DNA from: Streptomyces sp. 130
GTDB lineage: Bacteria > Actinomycetota > Actinomycetes > Streptomycetales > Streptomycetaceae
DNA length: 64,000 bases
Direction of reading: 5' to 3'
NCBI RefSeq assembly: GCF_007096885.1
Contig: NZ_VJNO01000014.1
Location: forward strand, 1 to 64,000
Shown here: positions 22,957-33,438 of the stretch, piece after piece
How positions within the stretch are numbered: the stretch's first letter is position 1
How the letters are laid out: the number at the start of each line of letters is the position of its first letter
Position numbers and translations under genes: made by a program
Notes under the pieces: model-generated
The model's database searches: none
Told to the model about the DNA's origin: nothing
What the model saw: the letters and a program-made list of their open reading frames with translations, nothing else

Positions 22957-23550
22957 TCAGCGCTCGGGCGTGGCCCCCAGCGCCCGCAGCACATGGTCCA
23001 CCAGCTTTCCGACGTCCTCCGCGTCCTGCATCGGCTTTCGCAGCACATGGCGGTAGTAGAGCGGCCCGTAGAGCATCTCCACCGCGAGGTCGAGATCCGC
23101 GTCCGGCGGGATCTGGCCCCGGTCCTGGGCGCTGCGCAGGCGGCCGACCGCCTCCTGGAAGCGGGGGTCGATGAGCTGTGTGCGAACCGTTTCAGCCAGT
23201 TGGTCGTCGTGGTGGAGCTCCGAGAGGATGCCCGCGTAGGCCGGGCCGAAGGGGGGTACGGCGAGGACGTTCACCGCGCCCGTCAGGTGGGTGCGCAGGT
23301 CCTTCGCGATGTCGCCGGTGTCCACGAACGGGGTCGCCGACACCAGCATCTCCGTGAAGGCTTCCAGCAGCACCGCGCTCTTCGACGGCCACCAGCGGTA
23401 GATCGTCTTCTTGCTCACGCCCGCCCGCGCCGCGATCGCCTCGACCGTGACCCGCCCGTAGCCCCGCTCCGTACAGAGGTCGAGGGCGGCTTGCAGGATC
23501 GCCCTGCGTGAGCTTTCGCTCCTGCGCAGTGAACTCGGCGGTGTGGTCAT
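22957..23550 (-). CDS. TetR/AcrR family transcriptional regulator
   Basis: 197 residues. The TetR helix-turn-helix at about 15-60 (ILQAALDLCTERGYGRVTVE, ARAGVSKKTIYRWWPSK) is followed by a ligand domain of the TetR_C type (ILSELHHDDQLAETVRTQLI). The ATG at 23550 has no clear Shine-Dalgarno; TATGCT six bases before it suggests a leaderless transcript. A GTTTG-N3-CAAAC dyad lies just upstream. Its target besides itself is not evident, since the next gene (23743) is in the same direction, 192 bp beyond this gene's start. Confidence 0.9.
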   Translation of the reverse strand: MTTPPSSLRRSESSRRAILQAALDLCTERGYGRVTVEAIAARAGVSKKTIYRWWPSKSAVLLEAFTEMLVSATPFVDTGDIAKDLRTHLTGAVNVLAVPPFGPAYAGILSELHHDDQLAETVRTQLIDPRFQEAVGRLRSAQDRGQIPPDADLDLAVEMLYGPLYYRHVLRKPMQDAEDVGKLVDHVLRALGATPER

Positions 23551-23567
23551 TCGGTGAGCATAGGACT

Positions 23568-23580
23568 GTTTGAGCCAAAC
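23568..23580. promoter_or_regulatory. Candidate TetR autoregulatory operator
   Basis: GTTTGAGCCAAAC, a 5-bp inverted repeat with 3-base spacer, starts 18 bp before the TetR ATG, next to its presumed -10 (TATGCT). Confidence 0.4.
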
Positions 23581-23742
23581 GTTATTGACAGTGAGTCGCT
23601 ACAAGTCGAACAATGCTTTCGCGGAAACGGAACGTACCGTGTCGGCTCGTTCCATCGGTTTCCGCGCCGTTCGTGCCGTTCGTGCCGCGACGAGCCGATC
23701 GGGGGACGGCTCGCCGGCCGACGGTACGGGCGCGACTCCCGG

Positions 23743-24744
23743 TCAGGCCGTGATGTCCTTCGTCGTGAACCGGGCCCAGGCCGCAGAGCCGAACACCGCC
23801 GCGTACAGCGCCTGGAGTTCGAGGTTCTTCAGCAGCTCGTCCCAGTAGACGGGCTCCCGCAGCAGGTCCGCGAAGGACAGCCAGTAGTGCGGGAAGAGGT
23901 AGGGATGGACCCCGCTCAGCTGGGGAATGGTGTCCACGATCTGGACCGTGATCAGCACCCCGACCGTCGCCGCCATGGCCGCGATCCCGCTGTTCGTCAG
24001 GGTCGAGATGAACAGCCCGAGTGCCGCGAAGCCGGTCAGGGACACCGCCACGAAGACCGCGACGACCCCCGCCCGCACCAGGCCCTCGCCGAAGCCGATC
24101 GTCGTCCCCGAGATCGTCGTGACGTCACCCACCGGGAACAGCAGCGCCCCCACGGCCAGTGCGGACGCGGCGACGACGAGCGTCGCGACCAGGCAGAAGC
24201 CGAGCGTGGCGGCGTACTTGGCGAGCAGCAGCCGGGTCCGTCCGGCCGGGGCGACCAGCAGATAGCGCAGGGTCCCCGCGCCGGCCTCGCCCGCGACCGC
24301 GTCGCCCGCGATGACGCCGACCGCCATGGGCAGGAAGACGGGGAGCGTCGCGGCGAGCGCGGCGAAGACCAGGAAGAGCCCGTTGTTGGTCACCTGGGAC
24401 AGGAACGCGGGCCCGCCCGCACCGCCGCCCGCCCCCGCCGGGGAACCGTCCGCCGTCTCGATGCGCACGGCGATCCCGATCAGGACCGGAACGGCGGCCA
24501 GCACCCCGAGCAGCGCGAGGGTGCGCCAGCGGCGCAGGGTGGTGACGAACTCCGAGCGGAGGATGCCGAAGGTCCACAGGGGGCTGCGGGCGGCGTCCGT
24601 GCGGGCGGGCCCCTCGGCTCCCGGACGGACGGCCCCTTCGCGAGCGGCCCCTTCCCGAACGGCCCCTTCGCGGACGACTTCTTCGCGGACGGCCTCCGCG
24701 GCCGGCTTCCCGGCGGCCCCGGCCGCCCCCTCAGCTCGCGACAT
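23743..24744 (-). CDS. ABC-2 type transporter permease
   Basis: 333 residues with six hydrophobic segments after a roughly 60-residue charged N-terminal extension made of repeated (E/R)EGAVREGA-like units. Membrane segments include LALLGVLAAVPVLIGIAVRI and FALAATLPVFL-like stretches. It forms the channel of an exporter with the ATPase encoded just upstream, which it overlaps by 14 bp. The ATG is at 24744. The repeat-rich extension is unusual for the family and comes from a roughly 15-bp DNA repeat at 24640-24690. Substrate unknown. Confidence 0.9.
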   Translation of the reverse strand: MSRAEGAAGAAGKPAAEAVREEVVREGAVREGAAREGAVRPGAEGPARTDAARSPLWTFGILRSEFVTTLRRWRTLALLGVLAAVPVLIGIAVRIETADGSPAGAGGGAGGPAFLSQVTNNGLFLVFAALAATLPVFLPMAVGVIAGDAVAGEAGAGTLRYLLVAPAGRTRLLLAKYAATLGFCLVATLVVAASALAVGALLFPVGDVTTISGTTIGFGEGLVRAGVVAVFVAVSLTGFAALGLFISTLTNSGIAAMAATVGVLITVQIVDTIPQLSGVHPYLFPHYWLSFADLLREPVYWDELLKNLELQALYAAVFGSAAWARFTTKDITA

Positions 24745-25711
24745 CGAATCCCTCTCCCGTCAGCGCCACGAACGCGTCCTCCAGCGAAGCCCGTTCCACG
24801 CCGAACGCGCGCACCCGGACGCCCGCCCGCACCAGCGCCGCGTTGAGATCGGCCGGTTCCACCGTGCCCGGCGGGGCGTCGGCCAGGACCCGGTCGCCGT
24901 CCACCGTGATCCCCGTGACGCCCTGCTCCTTCAGCACCCGCGCCGCGTCCGCCGCATCCGGTGTGGTGACGGCCAGCCGGCCGCCCGTGGCCAGGCCCGC
25001 GACCGGGCCCTGGGTGAGGAGGCGGCCCCGGGCCATCACCGCCGCGTGCGAGCAGACCTGCTCGATCTCGTCCAGGAGATGGGAGGACAGGAAGACCGTG
25101 GTGCCGTCCGCCGCCACCTCCCGGACCAGGGCGCGGATCTCGCGCATGCCCTGCGGGTCCAGGCCGTTGGTCGGCTCGTCCAGGACCAGCAGCCGGCGCG
25201 GCCGGAGCAGGGCGGCGGCGAGGCCGAGGCGCTGTTTCATGCCCAGCGAGTACGCCCGGGCCTTCTTGCCGGCCGCCGGGGCGAGCCCGACCCGCTCCAG
25301 CGCGTCGCCGACCCGGGCGGTGCGGGTGCGCGGATCGGCGGTGGGGTCGGCCCGGTCGAACCGCAGGAGGTTGTCCCGGCCGCTCAGGAACCCGTACAGC
25401 GCGGGCCCCTCGATCAGCGCGCCGACCTCGGGGAGCACGGTGCGCGAGGCGTCCGGCATGGGGCGGCCGAGGACGCTCGCGGTGCCGGAGGTCGGCGCGA
25501 TGAGGCCCATGAGCATCCGGATGGTGGTGGTCTTGCCGGAGCCGTTGGGCCCGAGGAAGCCGAAGACGCTGCCGGCCGGGACGGTGAGGTCCAGCCCGTC
25601 CACGGCGAGCTGGCCGCCCCGGTAGCGCTTGGTCAGCCCGCGCGTCTCGATGACGGGTGCGGTGCCGGGTGCTCCGGGCCGCCCGATGGGCTCGGCGTCG
25701 GGCCCTGCCAT
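24731..25711 (-). CDS. ABC transporter ATP-binding protein
   Basis: 326 residues. Walker A GPNGSGKTT (about residue 54), Q-loop region, signature YSLGMKQRLGLAAAL, Walker B LLVLDEPTNGLDPQG and H-loop SSHLL. The C-terminal domain (about 230-326) is of the DrrA/BcrA type (VRVRAFGVERASLEDAFVAL). It powers the adjoining ABC-2 permease. The ATG is at 25711. A 15-bp hairpin lies between it and the LolA-like gene upstream, so it may be partly uncoupled from that gene. Confidence 0.94.
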   Translation of the reverse strand: MAGPDAEPIGRPGAPGTAPVIETRGLTKRYRGGQLAVDGLDLTVPAGSVFGFLGPNGSGKTTTIRMLMGLIAPTSGTASVLGRPMPDASRTVLPEVGALIEGPALYGFLSGRDNLLRFDRADPTADPRTRTARVGDALERVGLAPAAGKKARAYSLGMKQRLGLAAALLRPRRLLVLDEPTNGLDPQGMREIRALVREVAADGTTVFLSSHLLDEIEQVCSHAAVMARGRLLTQGPVAGLATGGRLAVTTPDAADAARVLKEQGVTGITVDGDRVLADAPPGTVEPADLNAALVRAGVRVRAFGVERASLEDAFVALTGEGFDVAS

Positions 25712-25739
25712 GCGTGCTCCCCACTGGGTCGGGCGGGCG

Positions 25740-25780
25740 CGCCCCGCCCCGCCGCGCGCGGAGCCCGGCGGGGCGGGGCG
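25740..25780 (-). terminator. Hairpin between LolA-like and ABC genes
   Basis: Perfect 15-bp arms CGCCCCGCCCCGCCG (25740-25754) and its complement (25766-25780) with an 11-base loop. The position after the LolA-like stop and before the ABC ATPase fits a terminator or attenuator. Confidence 0.65.
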
Positions 25781-25788
25781 GAGGGACG

Positions 25789-27015
25789 TCAGCCCGCGTT
25801 CGCGGCGGCGACCAGCGCGTCCTTGGTGACCGCGCCCACGTAGACGCGGCCGTCGTCCGTCATCAGCGCGTTGATCAGGCGGGTCTTGAAGACCGTGCCC
25901 GAGCCGAACTTCCCGCTGACCTTGTCGCCGAGCGCGTCCAGGAACTGCTGGGCCTGGGCCGGGACGTCCTTCGACGCCTCCGAGGGCAGGGCCGCGCCGC
26001 CGGGGGTCTTGAACTCGGCGATGCTGTTCCAGCCCTTGCCGATGATCTCCGGAGCGGCGGCGCCCTGCGCGTCCTCGAACTCGGGCAGGTCGCCCAGCGG
26101 CTTCTCGTGGGCCTTCGCGTCGTCGGCCTCGGTGACCTTCGCGCCCTTGGGCGGGGTGAAGGAGAACGAGGACGCGGCGGGCTTCCCGAAGTCGACCGAG
26201 GTGAAACCGGCGTCCACGACGGCCTTGCCGCCGCTGCTGGGCTGGAGCGTGAACTTCAGCGGCACGCCGTTCTCCGCGTCCACGGCGATGGTGACCGAGC
26301 CGACCGTGGAGCCCTTCTGCTCGGGCTTCAGGACCAGGCGGTACGCGTCGCGCCCGGCGATCCGCGCGGTGCCGTCCACCGTGACGGACGTGGTGCCGTC
26401 GGCGGCCTTCAGCGCCTCCTCGGCGAGCTCCTTCGGCGTGGACGGGACGCCCTCGGGGGCGGCCCGGTCCTTGCCGTGGGGGGCCTCGCCCCGGCCCTCG
26501 GCGTGATAGACCGCGTTGGAGCCGCTGTCGTAGGCCCAGACCTCGTCGCCGTTGTGGATGAGGCTGTACTCGGACGCCTGGTCCAGGACGGACAGGCGCT
26601 GCCTGTCGGGGCCGTCGGCGGCCACCCGGAGGGTGTGCGTGCCGGAGGCCAGCTCGGTGAGCCTGCTCTGCGGATCGGCGCTCGACGCGCCCTTCCCGCC
26701 CTCGCCGCCCTCGGCCGCGCCGGACAGGAAGGAGCCGGCCAGACCGCCCATGGACGGGATGCCGAGGTCCGTGCTGATCTTCACCGTGCCGGAGAACTGC
26801 TCGGTGTCCGAGGCGGCGATCTTCTCGATGAGTTCCTGAGCGGTGATCTTCGGCAGATCGGGGTCGCCCGAGCTGGCGAGCGCCGGGACCAGGCCGATCG
26901 TCGCCGCCGCCGCCCCCGCCACCGCGACGGGGACGATGTAGCGCGCGGCCCTGCGGCGGCCGGCGGGCCCCCGGACGGCCGTGCCGTTGGTCTCCGCGCT
27001 GTCGTTCGGTGCCAT
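25789..27015 (-). CDS. LolA-like outer membrane lipoprotein carrier family protein
   Basis: 408 residues. One N-terminal transmembrane or uncleaved signal segment (ARYIVPVAVAGAAAATIGLV), then an extracytoplasmic LolA/LppX-like half-barrel (about 60-330): LPKITAQELIEKIAASDTEQ, FSGTVKISTDLGIPS, WAYDSGSNAVYH, YRLVLKPEQKGSTVGSVTIA. Actinobacterial members (DUF2092/LolA-like) bind lipids or act as sigma-factor-linked envelope sensors. The ATG at 27015 has GGAGGTAG upstream. It precedes the ABC exporter genes on the same strand, suggesting envelope lipid handling or export. Confidence 0.85.
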   Translation of the reverse strand: MAPNDSAETNGTAVRGPAGRRRAARYIVPVAVAGAAAATIGLVPALASSGDPDLPKITAQELIEKIAASDTEQFSGTVKISTDLGIPSMGGLAGSFLSGAAEGGEGGKGASSADPQSRLTELASGTHTLRVAADGPDRQRLSVLDQASEYSLIHNGDEVWAYDSGSNAVYHAEGRGEAPHGKDRAAPEGVPSTPKELAEEALKAADGTTSVTVDGTARIAGRDAYRLVLKPEQKGSTVGSVTIAVDAENGVPLKFTLQPSSGGKAVVDAGFTSVDFGKPAASSFSFTPPKGAKVTEADDAKAHEKPLGDLPEFEDAQGAAAPEIIGKGWNSIAEFKTPGGAALPSEASKDVPAQAQQFLDALGDKVSGKFGSGTVFKTRLINALMTDDGRVYVGAVTKDALVAAANAG

Positions 27016-27254
27016 GTGTGCCCTACCTCCGTGGTCGGCGGCTTCCGTCGGGATGCACTGGTCCACTCCGTGCCGCCATTCTCGCCCGTTTCGGTCAGGA
27101 GTGGTTGTTCTCCATCTGACCAAATCGGGCGGCCCGAAGCGTCAGCCCCCGGGAGCAACCTCGTATACCTCTTCGGTATGACGGCGGAGGGCCATTCCTC
27201 CGCCGACCAGTAGGGGTTGGGCCCTCACTCACGGGCGGTGGGTCCCCGGGCCCG
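27016..27254. terminator. Intergenic region with terminator hairpin of polyprenyl synthetase gene
   Basis: A 9-bp hairpin (CGGCGGAGG at 27182-27190, complement at 27197-27205, loop GCCATT) lies about 50 bp after the polyprenyl synthetase stop and probably ends that transcript. A short dyad ATACC-TCTTC-GGTAT is at 27166-27180. The LolA promoter must lie in the rest, but I cannot point to it. Confidence 0.5.
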
Positions 27255-28265
27255 TCAGCCGGCGCGGTGGACCACCGCGTCGCACATCTCCTCCAGGGCG
27301 AGCTTCGCGTAGCACTCGGGCAGCGGCTTCAGCACGGCCCGCGCCTCCTGGGCGTACCGGACGGTGTCGCGGCGGGCCTGCGCCAGCGCCGGGTGGGCGC
27401 GCAGCAGGCGCAGGGCCTCCGCGAGCCGGTCCGGGTCGCCGAGGTCGCCGTCGAGCAGTTCCACGAGGGCCAGGTCGTCCGGCTTGCCGTCCGCCGCGGC
27501 CTGCGCCCTGAGGTGGAGGACGGGGAGGGTCGGGATGCCCTCCAGGAGGTCCGTGCCGGGGGTCTTGCCGGACTCGTGGGAGTCCGAGGCGATGTCCAGG
27601 ACGTCGTCGGCGAGCTGGAAGGCCACGCCGAGCCGTTCACCGTACTGGGTGAGGATGTCCACCGTGGACTCGTCGGCGCCGGCCATCATCGCGCCGAACC
27701 GGCAGGCGACGGCGATCAGGGAGCCGGTCTTGCCGCGCATCACTTCGAGGTAGTGATCGACCGGGTCGCGGCCGTCGCGCGGGCCCGCGGTCTCCAGGAT
27801 CTGGCCGGTGACCAGGCGCTCGAACGCCTCCGCCTGGATGCGGACGGCCTCCGGGCCGAGGTCGGCCAGGATGTGCGAGGCGCGCGCGAAGAGGAAGTCG
27901 CCGGTCAGCACGGCGACCGAGTTGCCCCAGCGGGAATTGGCGCTGTCGACGCCGCGCCGCACATCGGCCTCGTCCATGACGTCGTCGTGGTAGAGCGTCG
28001 CCAGGTGGGTCAGCTCGACCACCACCGCCGCGGGCACCACGCCCGGCGCGTCGGCGTCGCCGAACTGGGCGGCGAGCATCGCCAGCAGCGGCCGGAACCG
28101 CTTGCCGCCCGCGCGCACCAGGTGCTGGGCGGCCTCTGTGATGAACGGCACGTCGCTCTTGGTGGCATCGAGCAGCCCCGACTCGACAGCAGCCAAACCG
28201 GCCTGGACACCGGCCTCAAGAGCCTGGTCCCGCACGCTCAGTCCGAACGGCCCGACGACGGTCAC
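27255..28265 (-). CDS. Trans-polyprenyl diphosphate synthase family protein
   Basis: 336 residues. First aspartate-rich motif in LYHDDVMDEADVRRG (about residue 92), second in QLADDVLDIASD (about 220), with GKRFRPLLAMLAA for diphosphate binding. It condenses isopentenyl diphosphate units into a long all-trans prenyl diphosphate, most likely the menaquinone side chain, given the nuo operon and geranylgeranyl reductase in the same window. The GTG at 28265 has AGGAGAT upstream. It is divergent from the POT transporter with a 156-bp gap. Chain length cannot be told from sequence alone. Confidence 0.93.
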   Translation of the reverse strand: MTVVGPFGLSVRDQALEAGVQAGLAAVESGLLDATKSDVPFITEAAQHLVRAGGKRFRPLLAMLAAQFGDADAPGVVPAAVVVELTHLATLYHDDVMDEADVRRGVDSANSRWGNSVAVLTGDFLFARASHILADLGPEAVRIQAEAFERLVTGQILETAGPRDGRDPVDHYLEVMRGKTGSLIAVACRFGAMMAGADESTVDILTQYGERLGVAFQLADDVLDIASDSHESGKTPGTDLLEGIPTLPVLHLRAQAAADGKPDDLALVELLDGDLGDPDRLAEALRLLRAHPALAQARRDTVRYAQEARAVLKPLPECYAKLALEEMCDAVVHRAG

Positions 28266-28421
28266 GAGGGGATCTCCTGTCTGCTGACGATCACACGGAA
28301 TGCCGATGTGTCGTTGTCACCACTCAAGTCAGCGTATCCGGTCCCCTTTGGATCACCGTGGGCGCCTTCCCGCCACCGCCGGTATGTTCGGGATCAGCTC
28401 ATACGATCAGGAGTTGCCGTT

Positions 28422-29921
<1,500 letters not shown>

Positions 29922-29930
29922 GGTACGTCC

Positions 29931-31925
29931 ATGCACATCCAGACCGCGTTCCCCTACGAGACGACCCGCGAGGACCTCTACATCCCGCTCGCGGACGGCA
30001 CCCAGCTGTACGCCCGGATCTGGCGGCCGGTCACGGACGAACCCGTGCCCGCGCTGCTGGAGTACCTGCCGTACCGGCTGAGCGACTGGACCGCGCCGCG
30101 CGACTGGCAGCGCCACCCCTGGTACGCCGGACACGGCTACGCCTCCGTCCGGGTGGACGTGCGCGGCCACGGCAACAGCGAGGGCATGCCGGGCGACGAG
30201 TACGACGCGACGGAGCTGGCGGACGGGGTCGCCGTCGTCCACTGGCTGGCCCAGCAGGAATGGTGCTCGGGGCGGGTCGGCATGTTCGGGATCTCCTGGG
30301 GCGGCTTCAACTCGCTCCAGATCGCCGCACTGGCCCCGGAGCCGCTGAAGGCGATCGTCACGGTCTGCTCGGCGGACGACCGCTACGACAACGACGTCCA
30401 CTACATGGGCGGCTCGGTCCTCGCCGTGGACATGCACGCCTGGGCGGCGACCATGCTCGCCTTCGTCTGCCGGCCGCCCGACCCGGCGGACGTCGGCGAC
30501 GACTGGCGGCAGATGTGGCTGGACCGGCTCGAAGCCGTGGACCCCTTCATCCACACCTGGCTCTCCCACCAGACCCGCGACGCCTACTGGAAGCACGGCA
30601 GCGTCTGCGAGGACTACTCCGCGATCAAGGCGAACGTCCTCGCGGTCGGCGGCTGGCACGACCCGTACCGGGACACCGTCCTGCGGCTGGTCGAGCACCT
30701 GGACCCGGCGAAGGTGCGCGGGATCATCGGCCCCTGGTCGCACCAGTACCCCGACCGGGGGCTGCCGCCCGGACCGGGCATCGGCTTCCTCCAGGAGACC
30801 CTGCGCTGGTGGGACCAGCACCTGAAGGACGAGGACACCGGGGTGATGGCCGAGCCGCTGCTGCGGTCCTGGATCAGCGAGTCGCACCGGCCCGCCACGG
30901 TGTACGAGACGCTGCCCGGCCGCTGGGTCGGCGAGACCAGCTGGCCCTCGGAGAACGTCACCCCGGTCGCGTACGCCCTCCAGGGCGGGCCGCAGACCGT
31001 CCGCTCACCGCAGCAGACCGGGCTGGACGCCGGGCGGTTCTTCCCCTTCGGCAACGACGCCGACCTGCCGCCGGACCAGCGCGACGAGGACGCCAAGTCG
31101 GTCTGCTTCGAATTCCCGGTGGCCGACGCGCCGATCGAGATCCTGGGCCGCCCCCGGGTGAAGCTGCGCATCAGGATGGACGTGCCGCGCGGCCAGGCCA
31201 TCGCCCGGCTCTGCGACGTCGCGCCCGACGGCTCCTCCACCCTCGTCACGCGCGGCGCGCTCAACCTCGCCGCCCGGAACGGCCGCGACCGCACCGAGGA
31301 CTGGACCCCCGGCGCCACCGAGGACGTGACCTTCGAGCTGAACGGCATCGGGCACACCTTCCCGCCCGGCCACCGCATCCGGCTCGCCGTCTCGTCCTCG
31401 TACTGGCCCTGGATCTGGCCGCAGGCGGGCTCGGCCGGCTTCACCCTGGAGGCGGACGGCAGCCTCGTCGAGCTCCCGGTGCGGCGGCACACCGAGGGCC
31501 CCGCCATCCGCTTCGAGGAGCCCGAGCAGTCGGAACCGCTGGGCGTGGTCCACCCGGAGACGCTGGACGCGCCGCGCCCCGAACGGCTCGTCGTCCGCGA
31601 TGTCGCCAAGGGCGAATGGCGCCTCGAGGTGGACCCGCGCTACGGCGGCACGCGCGTCTACCCGGACGGGCTGGAATTCACCGAGGACGCGGTGGAGACG
31701 TACACCGTCCAGGAGGGCGACCCGCTCTCCGCGCGGACCCGGTCCGACTGGACGATCCGGCTGCACCGGCCGGAGATGGCCTGGGACGTGCAGATCGACA
31801 CCCGCTCCGAGATCACCGCCGACGCGGACGCCTTCCACACCGTCAACGAGGTCGTGTGCACCGAGGGCGGCGAGGTCGTCTTCCACCGGACCTGGGAGAA
31901 GAGCATCCCGCGAACCTCCGGGTGA
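29931..31925 (+). CDS. CocE/NonD (peptidase S15) family hydrolase
   Basis: 664 residues. Alpha/beta-hydrolase core with nucleophile Ser near 120 in GMFGISWGGFNSL, Asp near 243 in VGGWHDPYRD and His near 270 in IIGPWSHQYPD. The C-terminal jelly-roll domain typical of X-Pro dipeptidyl peptidases and cocaine esterase runs from about 320 to 560 (FELNGIGHTFPPGHRIRLAV). It cleaves an ester or X-Pro amide bond. A cytoplasmic location is likely, as no signal peptide is seen. The ATG at 29931 has GAGGTACG upstream. The coupling to a peptide symporter favours a peptidase role. Confidence 0.92.
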   Translation: MHIQTAFPYETTREDLYIPLADGTQLYARIWRPVTDEPVPALLEYLPYRLSDWTAPRDWQRHPWYAGHGYASVRVDVRGHGNSEGMPGDEYDATELADGVAVVHWLAQQEWCSGRVGMFGISWGGFNSLQIAALAPEPLKAIVTVCSADDRYDNDVHYMGGSVLAVDMHAWAATMLAFVCRPPDPADVGDDWRQMWLDRLEAVDPFIHTWLSHQTRDAYWKHGSVCEDYSAIKANVLAVGGWHDPYRDTVLRLVEHLDPAKVRGIIGPWSHQYPDRGLPPGPGIGFLQETLRWWDQHLKDEDTGVMAEPLLRSWISESHRPATVYETLPGRWVGETSWPSENVTPVAYALQGGPQTVRSPQQTGLDAGRFFPFGNDADLPPDQRDEDAKSVCFEFPVADAPIEILGRPRVKLRIRMDVPRGQAIARLCDVAPDGSSTLVTRGALNLAARNGRDRTEDWTPGATEDVTFELNGIGHTFPPGHRIRLAVSSSYWPWIWPQAGSAGFTLEADGSLVELPVRRHTEGPAIRFEEPEQSEPLGVVHPETLDAPRPERLVVRDVAKGEWRLEVDPRYGGTRVYPDGLEFTEDAVETYTVQEGDPLSARTRSDWTIRLHRPEMAWDVQIDTRSEITADADAFHTVNEVVCTEGGEVVFHRTWEKSIPRTSG

Positions 31926-32040
31926 CACCGCATGTGAGGCGTACTTTCCGGGGCATTGGGGATGGTTGGGGCACTGCCGCCCGGCAGTCCTCCCGACGTA
32001 ACGTTGTCCCCAAGCGACCCGGAAAGCGAGGCAGCGACCG

Positions 32041-33273
32041 ATGCCCGAGCAGAGCAGTCCGCTCGATGTGGCCGAGGGCGACCCCTTCGGCCCGCACAAC
32101 CTTCCGTACGGCGTGTTCTCCACCCCCGACCGCCCGGACGAGCGGCGCGTCGGCGTCCGCATCGGCGACCACGTCCTGGACGCCGGGGCCGCCGCGCTCG
32201 CCCTCGGTTCGCCGTACGCCCGGCTGCTGGCCCAGCCCGACCTGACGGCCCTGCTCGCGGCCGGGCGCACCGCCTGGCGCGATGTGCGCCGGGCGCTGAC
32301 CGCGTGGGTCACGGTCCCCGCGCACCGCGCGGACATGGAGCCGCTGCTGCACCCGCTGGACGCGGTCACCATGCATCTGCCCTACCAGGTCGCGGACTAC
32401 GTCGACTTCTACGCGAGCGAGCACCACGCGACCAACGTGGGCCAGATCTTCCGGCCCGACGCGGACGCGCCGCTCACCCCCAACTGGAAGCACCTGCCGA
32501 TCGGTTACCACGGCCGCGCCGGGACCGTCGTGGTCTCCGGCACCGATGTGGTCCGCCCGGCGGGCCAGCGCAAGGCACCGGGCGACCCGGCGCCCGTCTT
32601 CGGCCCGTCCGTGAAGCTGGACATCGAGGCGGAGGTCGGCTTCGTCGTCGGCACCCCGTCCGAGCAGGGCAGGCCCGTCGCCCTCACGGACTTCCGCGAG
32701 CACGTCTTCGGGCTCTCGCTGCTCAACGACTGGTCGGCGCGCGACATCCAGGCCTGGGAGTACGTCCCGCTCGGCCCGTTCCTCGGCAAGTCCTTCGCGA
32801 CCTCTGTCTCCGCCTGGGTCACCCCGCTGGAGGCCCTGGACGCCGCCCGCACCGCCCCGCCCGCCCGCGACCTCCCCCTCCTCCCCTATCTGGACGACGC
32901 GGACGAGGACGAGCCCGGCGGCTACGACCTGCGGATCTCCGTCGCGATCAACGGGCAGGTCGTCGCGGAGCCGCCGTTCTCCACGATGTACTGGACGGCC
33001 GCCCAGCAGCTCGCCCAGATGACGGTCAACGGCGCCTCGCTGCGCACCGGCGACCTCTTCGCCTCGGGCACGGTCAGCGGCGCCGAGCCGTCCCAGCGCG
33101 GCTGCCTCCTCGAACTCACCTGGAACGGCCGCGACCCCCTGGAACTCCCCGACGGCAAGCGGACCTTCCTGGAGGACGGCGACACGGTGACGATCACCGC
33201 CTGGGCCCCGGGCCCGGACGGCACGCGGGTGGGCCTGGGCGAGGTCTCGGGGCGGGTCGTGCCGACGGCCTGA
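32041..33273 (+). CDS. fahA: Fumarylacetoacetase
   Basis: 410 residues. N-terminal FAA domain (about 15-115) and catalytic C-terminal domain. The metal and substrate residues sit in YVDFYASEHHATNVGQIFRP (Asp and His), in EAEVGFVVG and in LLNDWSARDIQAWEY. It hydrolyses fumarylacetoacetate to fumarate and acetoacetate, the last step of tyrosine and phenylalanine catabolism. The ATG is at 32041; the upstream AGCGAGGCAGCG is a weak ribosome site. It is monocistronic, with a small hairpin after the stop. Other tyrosine-degradation genes are not in the window. Confidence 0.95.
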   Translation: MPEQSSPLDVAEGDPFGPHNLPYGVFSTPDRPDERRVGVRIGDHVLDAGAAALALGSPYARLLAQPDLTALLAAGRTAWRDVRRALTAWVTVPAHRADMEPLLHPLDAVTMHLPYQVADYVDFYASEHHATNVGQIFRPDADAPLTPNWKHLPIGYHGRAGTVVVSGTDVVRPAGQRKAPGDPAPVFGPSVKLDIEAEVGFVVGTPSEQGRPVALTDFREHVFGLSLLNDWSARDIQAWEYVPLGPFLGKSFATSVSAWVTPLEALDAARTAPPARDLPLLPYLDDADEDEPGGYDLRISVAINGQVVAEPPFSTMYWTAAQQLAQMTVNGASLRTGDLFASGTVSGAEPSQRGCLLELTWNGRDPLELPDGKRTFLEDGDTVTITAWAPGPDGTRVGLGEVSGRVVPTA

Positions 33274-33282
33274 CCCGGGCGG

Positions 33283-33301
33283 GGACGGCCGGGCGCCGTC
33301 C
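33283..33301 (+). terminator. Small hairpin after fumarylacetoacetase
   Basis: GGACGGC and GCCGTCC around a 5-base loop, 10 bp after the stop. Short stem, so moderate confidence. Confidence 0.4.
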
Positions 33302-33438
33302 GCATGGCGGACCCGCAGGTGGCGGATCTTCCCCGGCCGCCCGCGTCACCGCAGGTCACGGGCGTCCCGCCGGGGCCCGTTGATGGCGCAACACTGCGGC
33401 AACACCAACTCCCGTACCCCGTCGGTATGGTCCACCGC

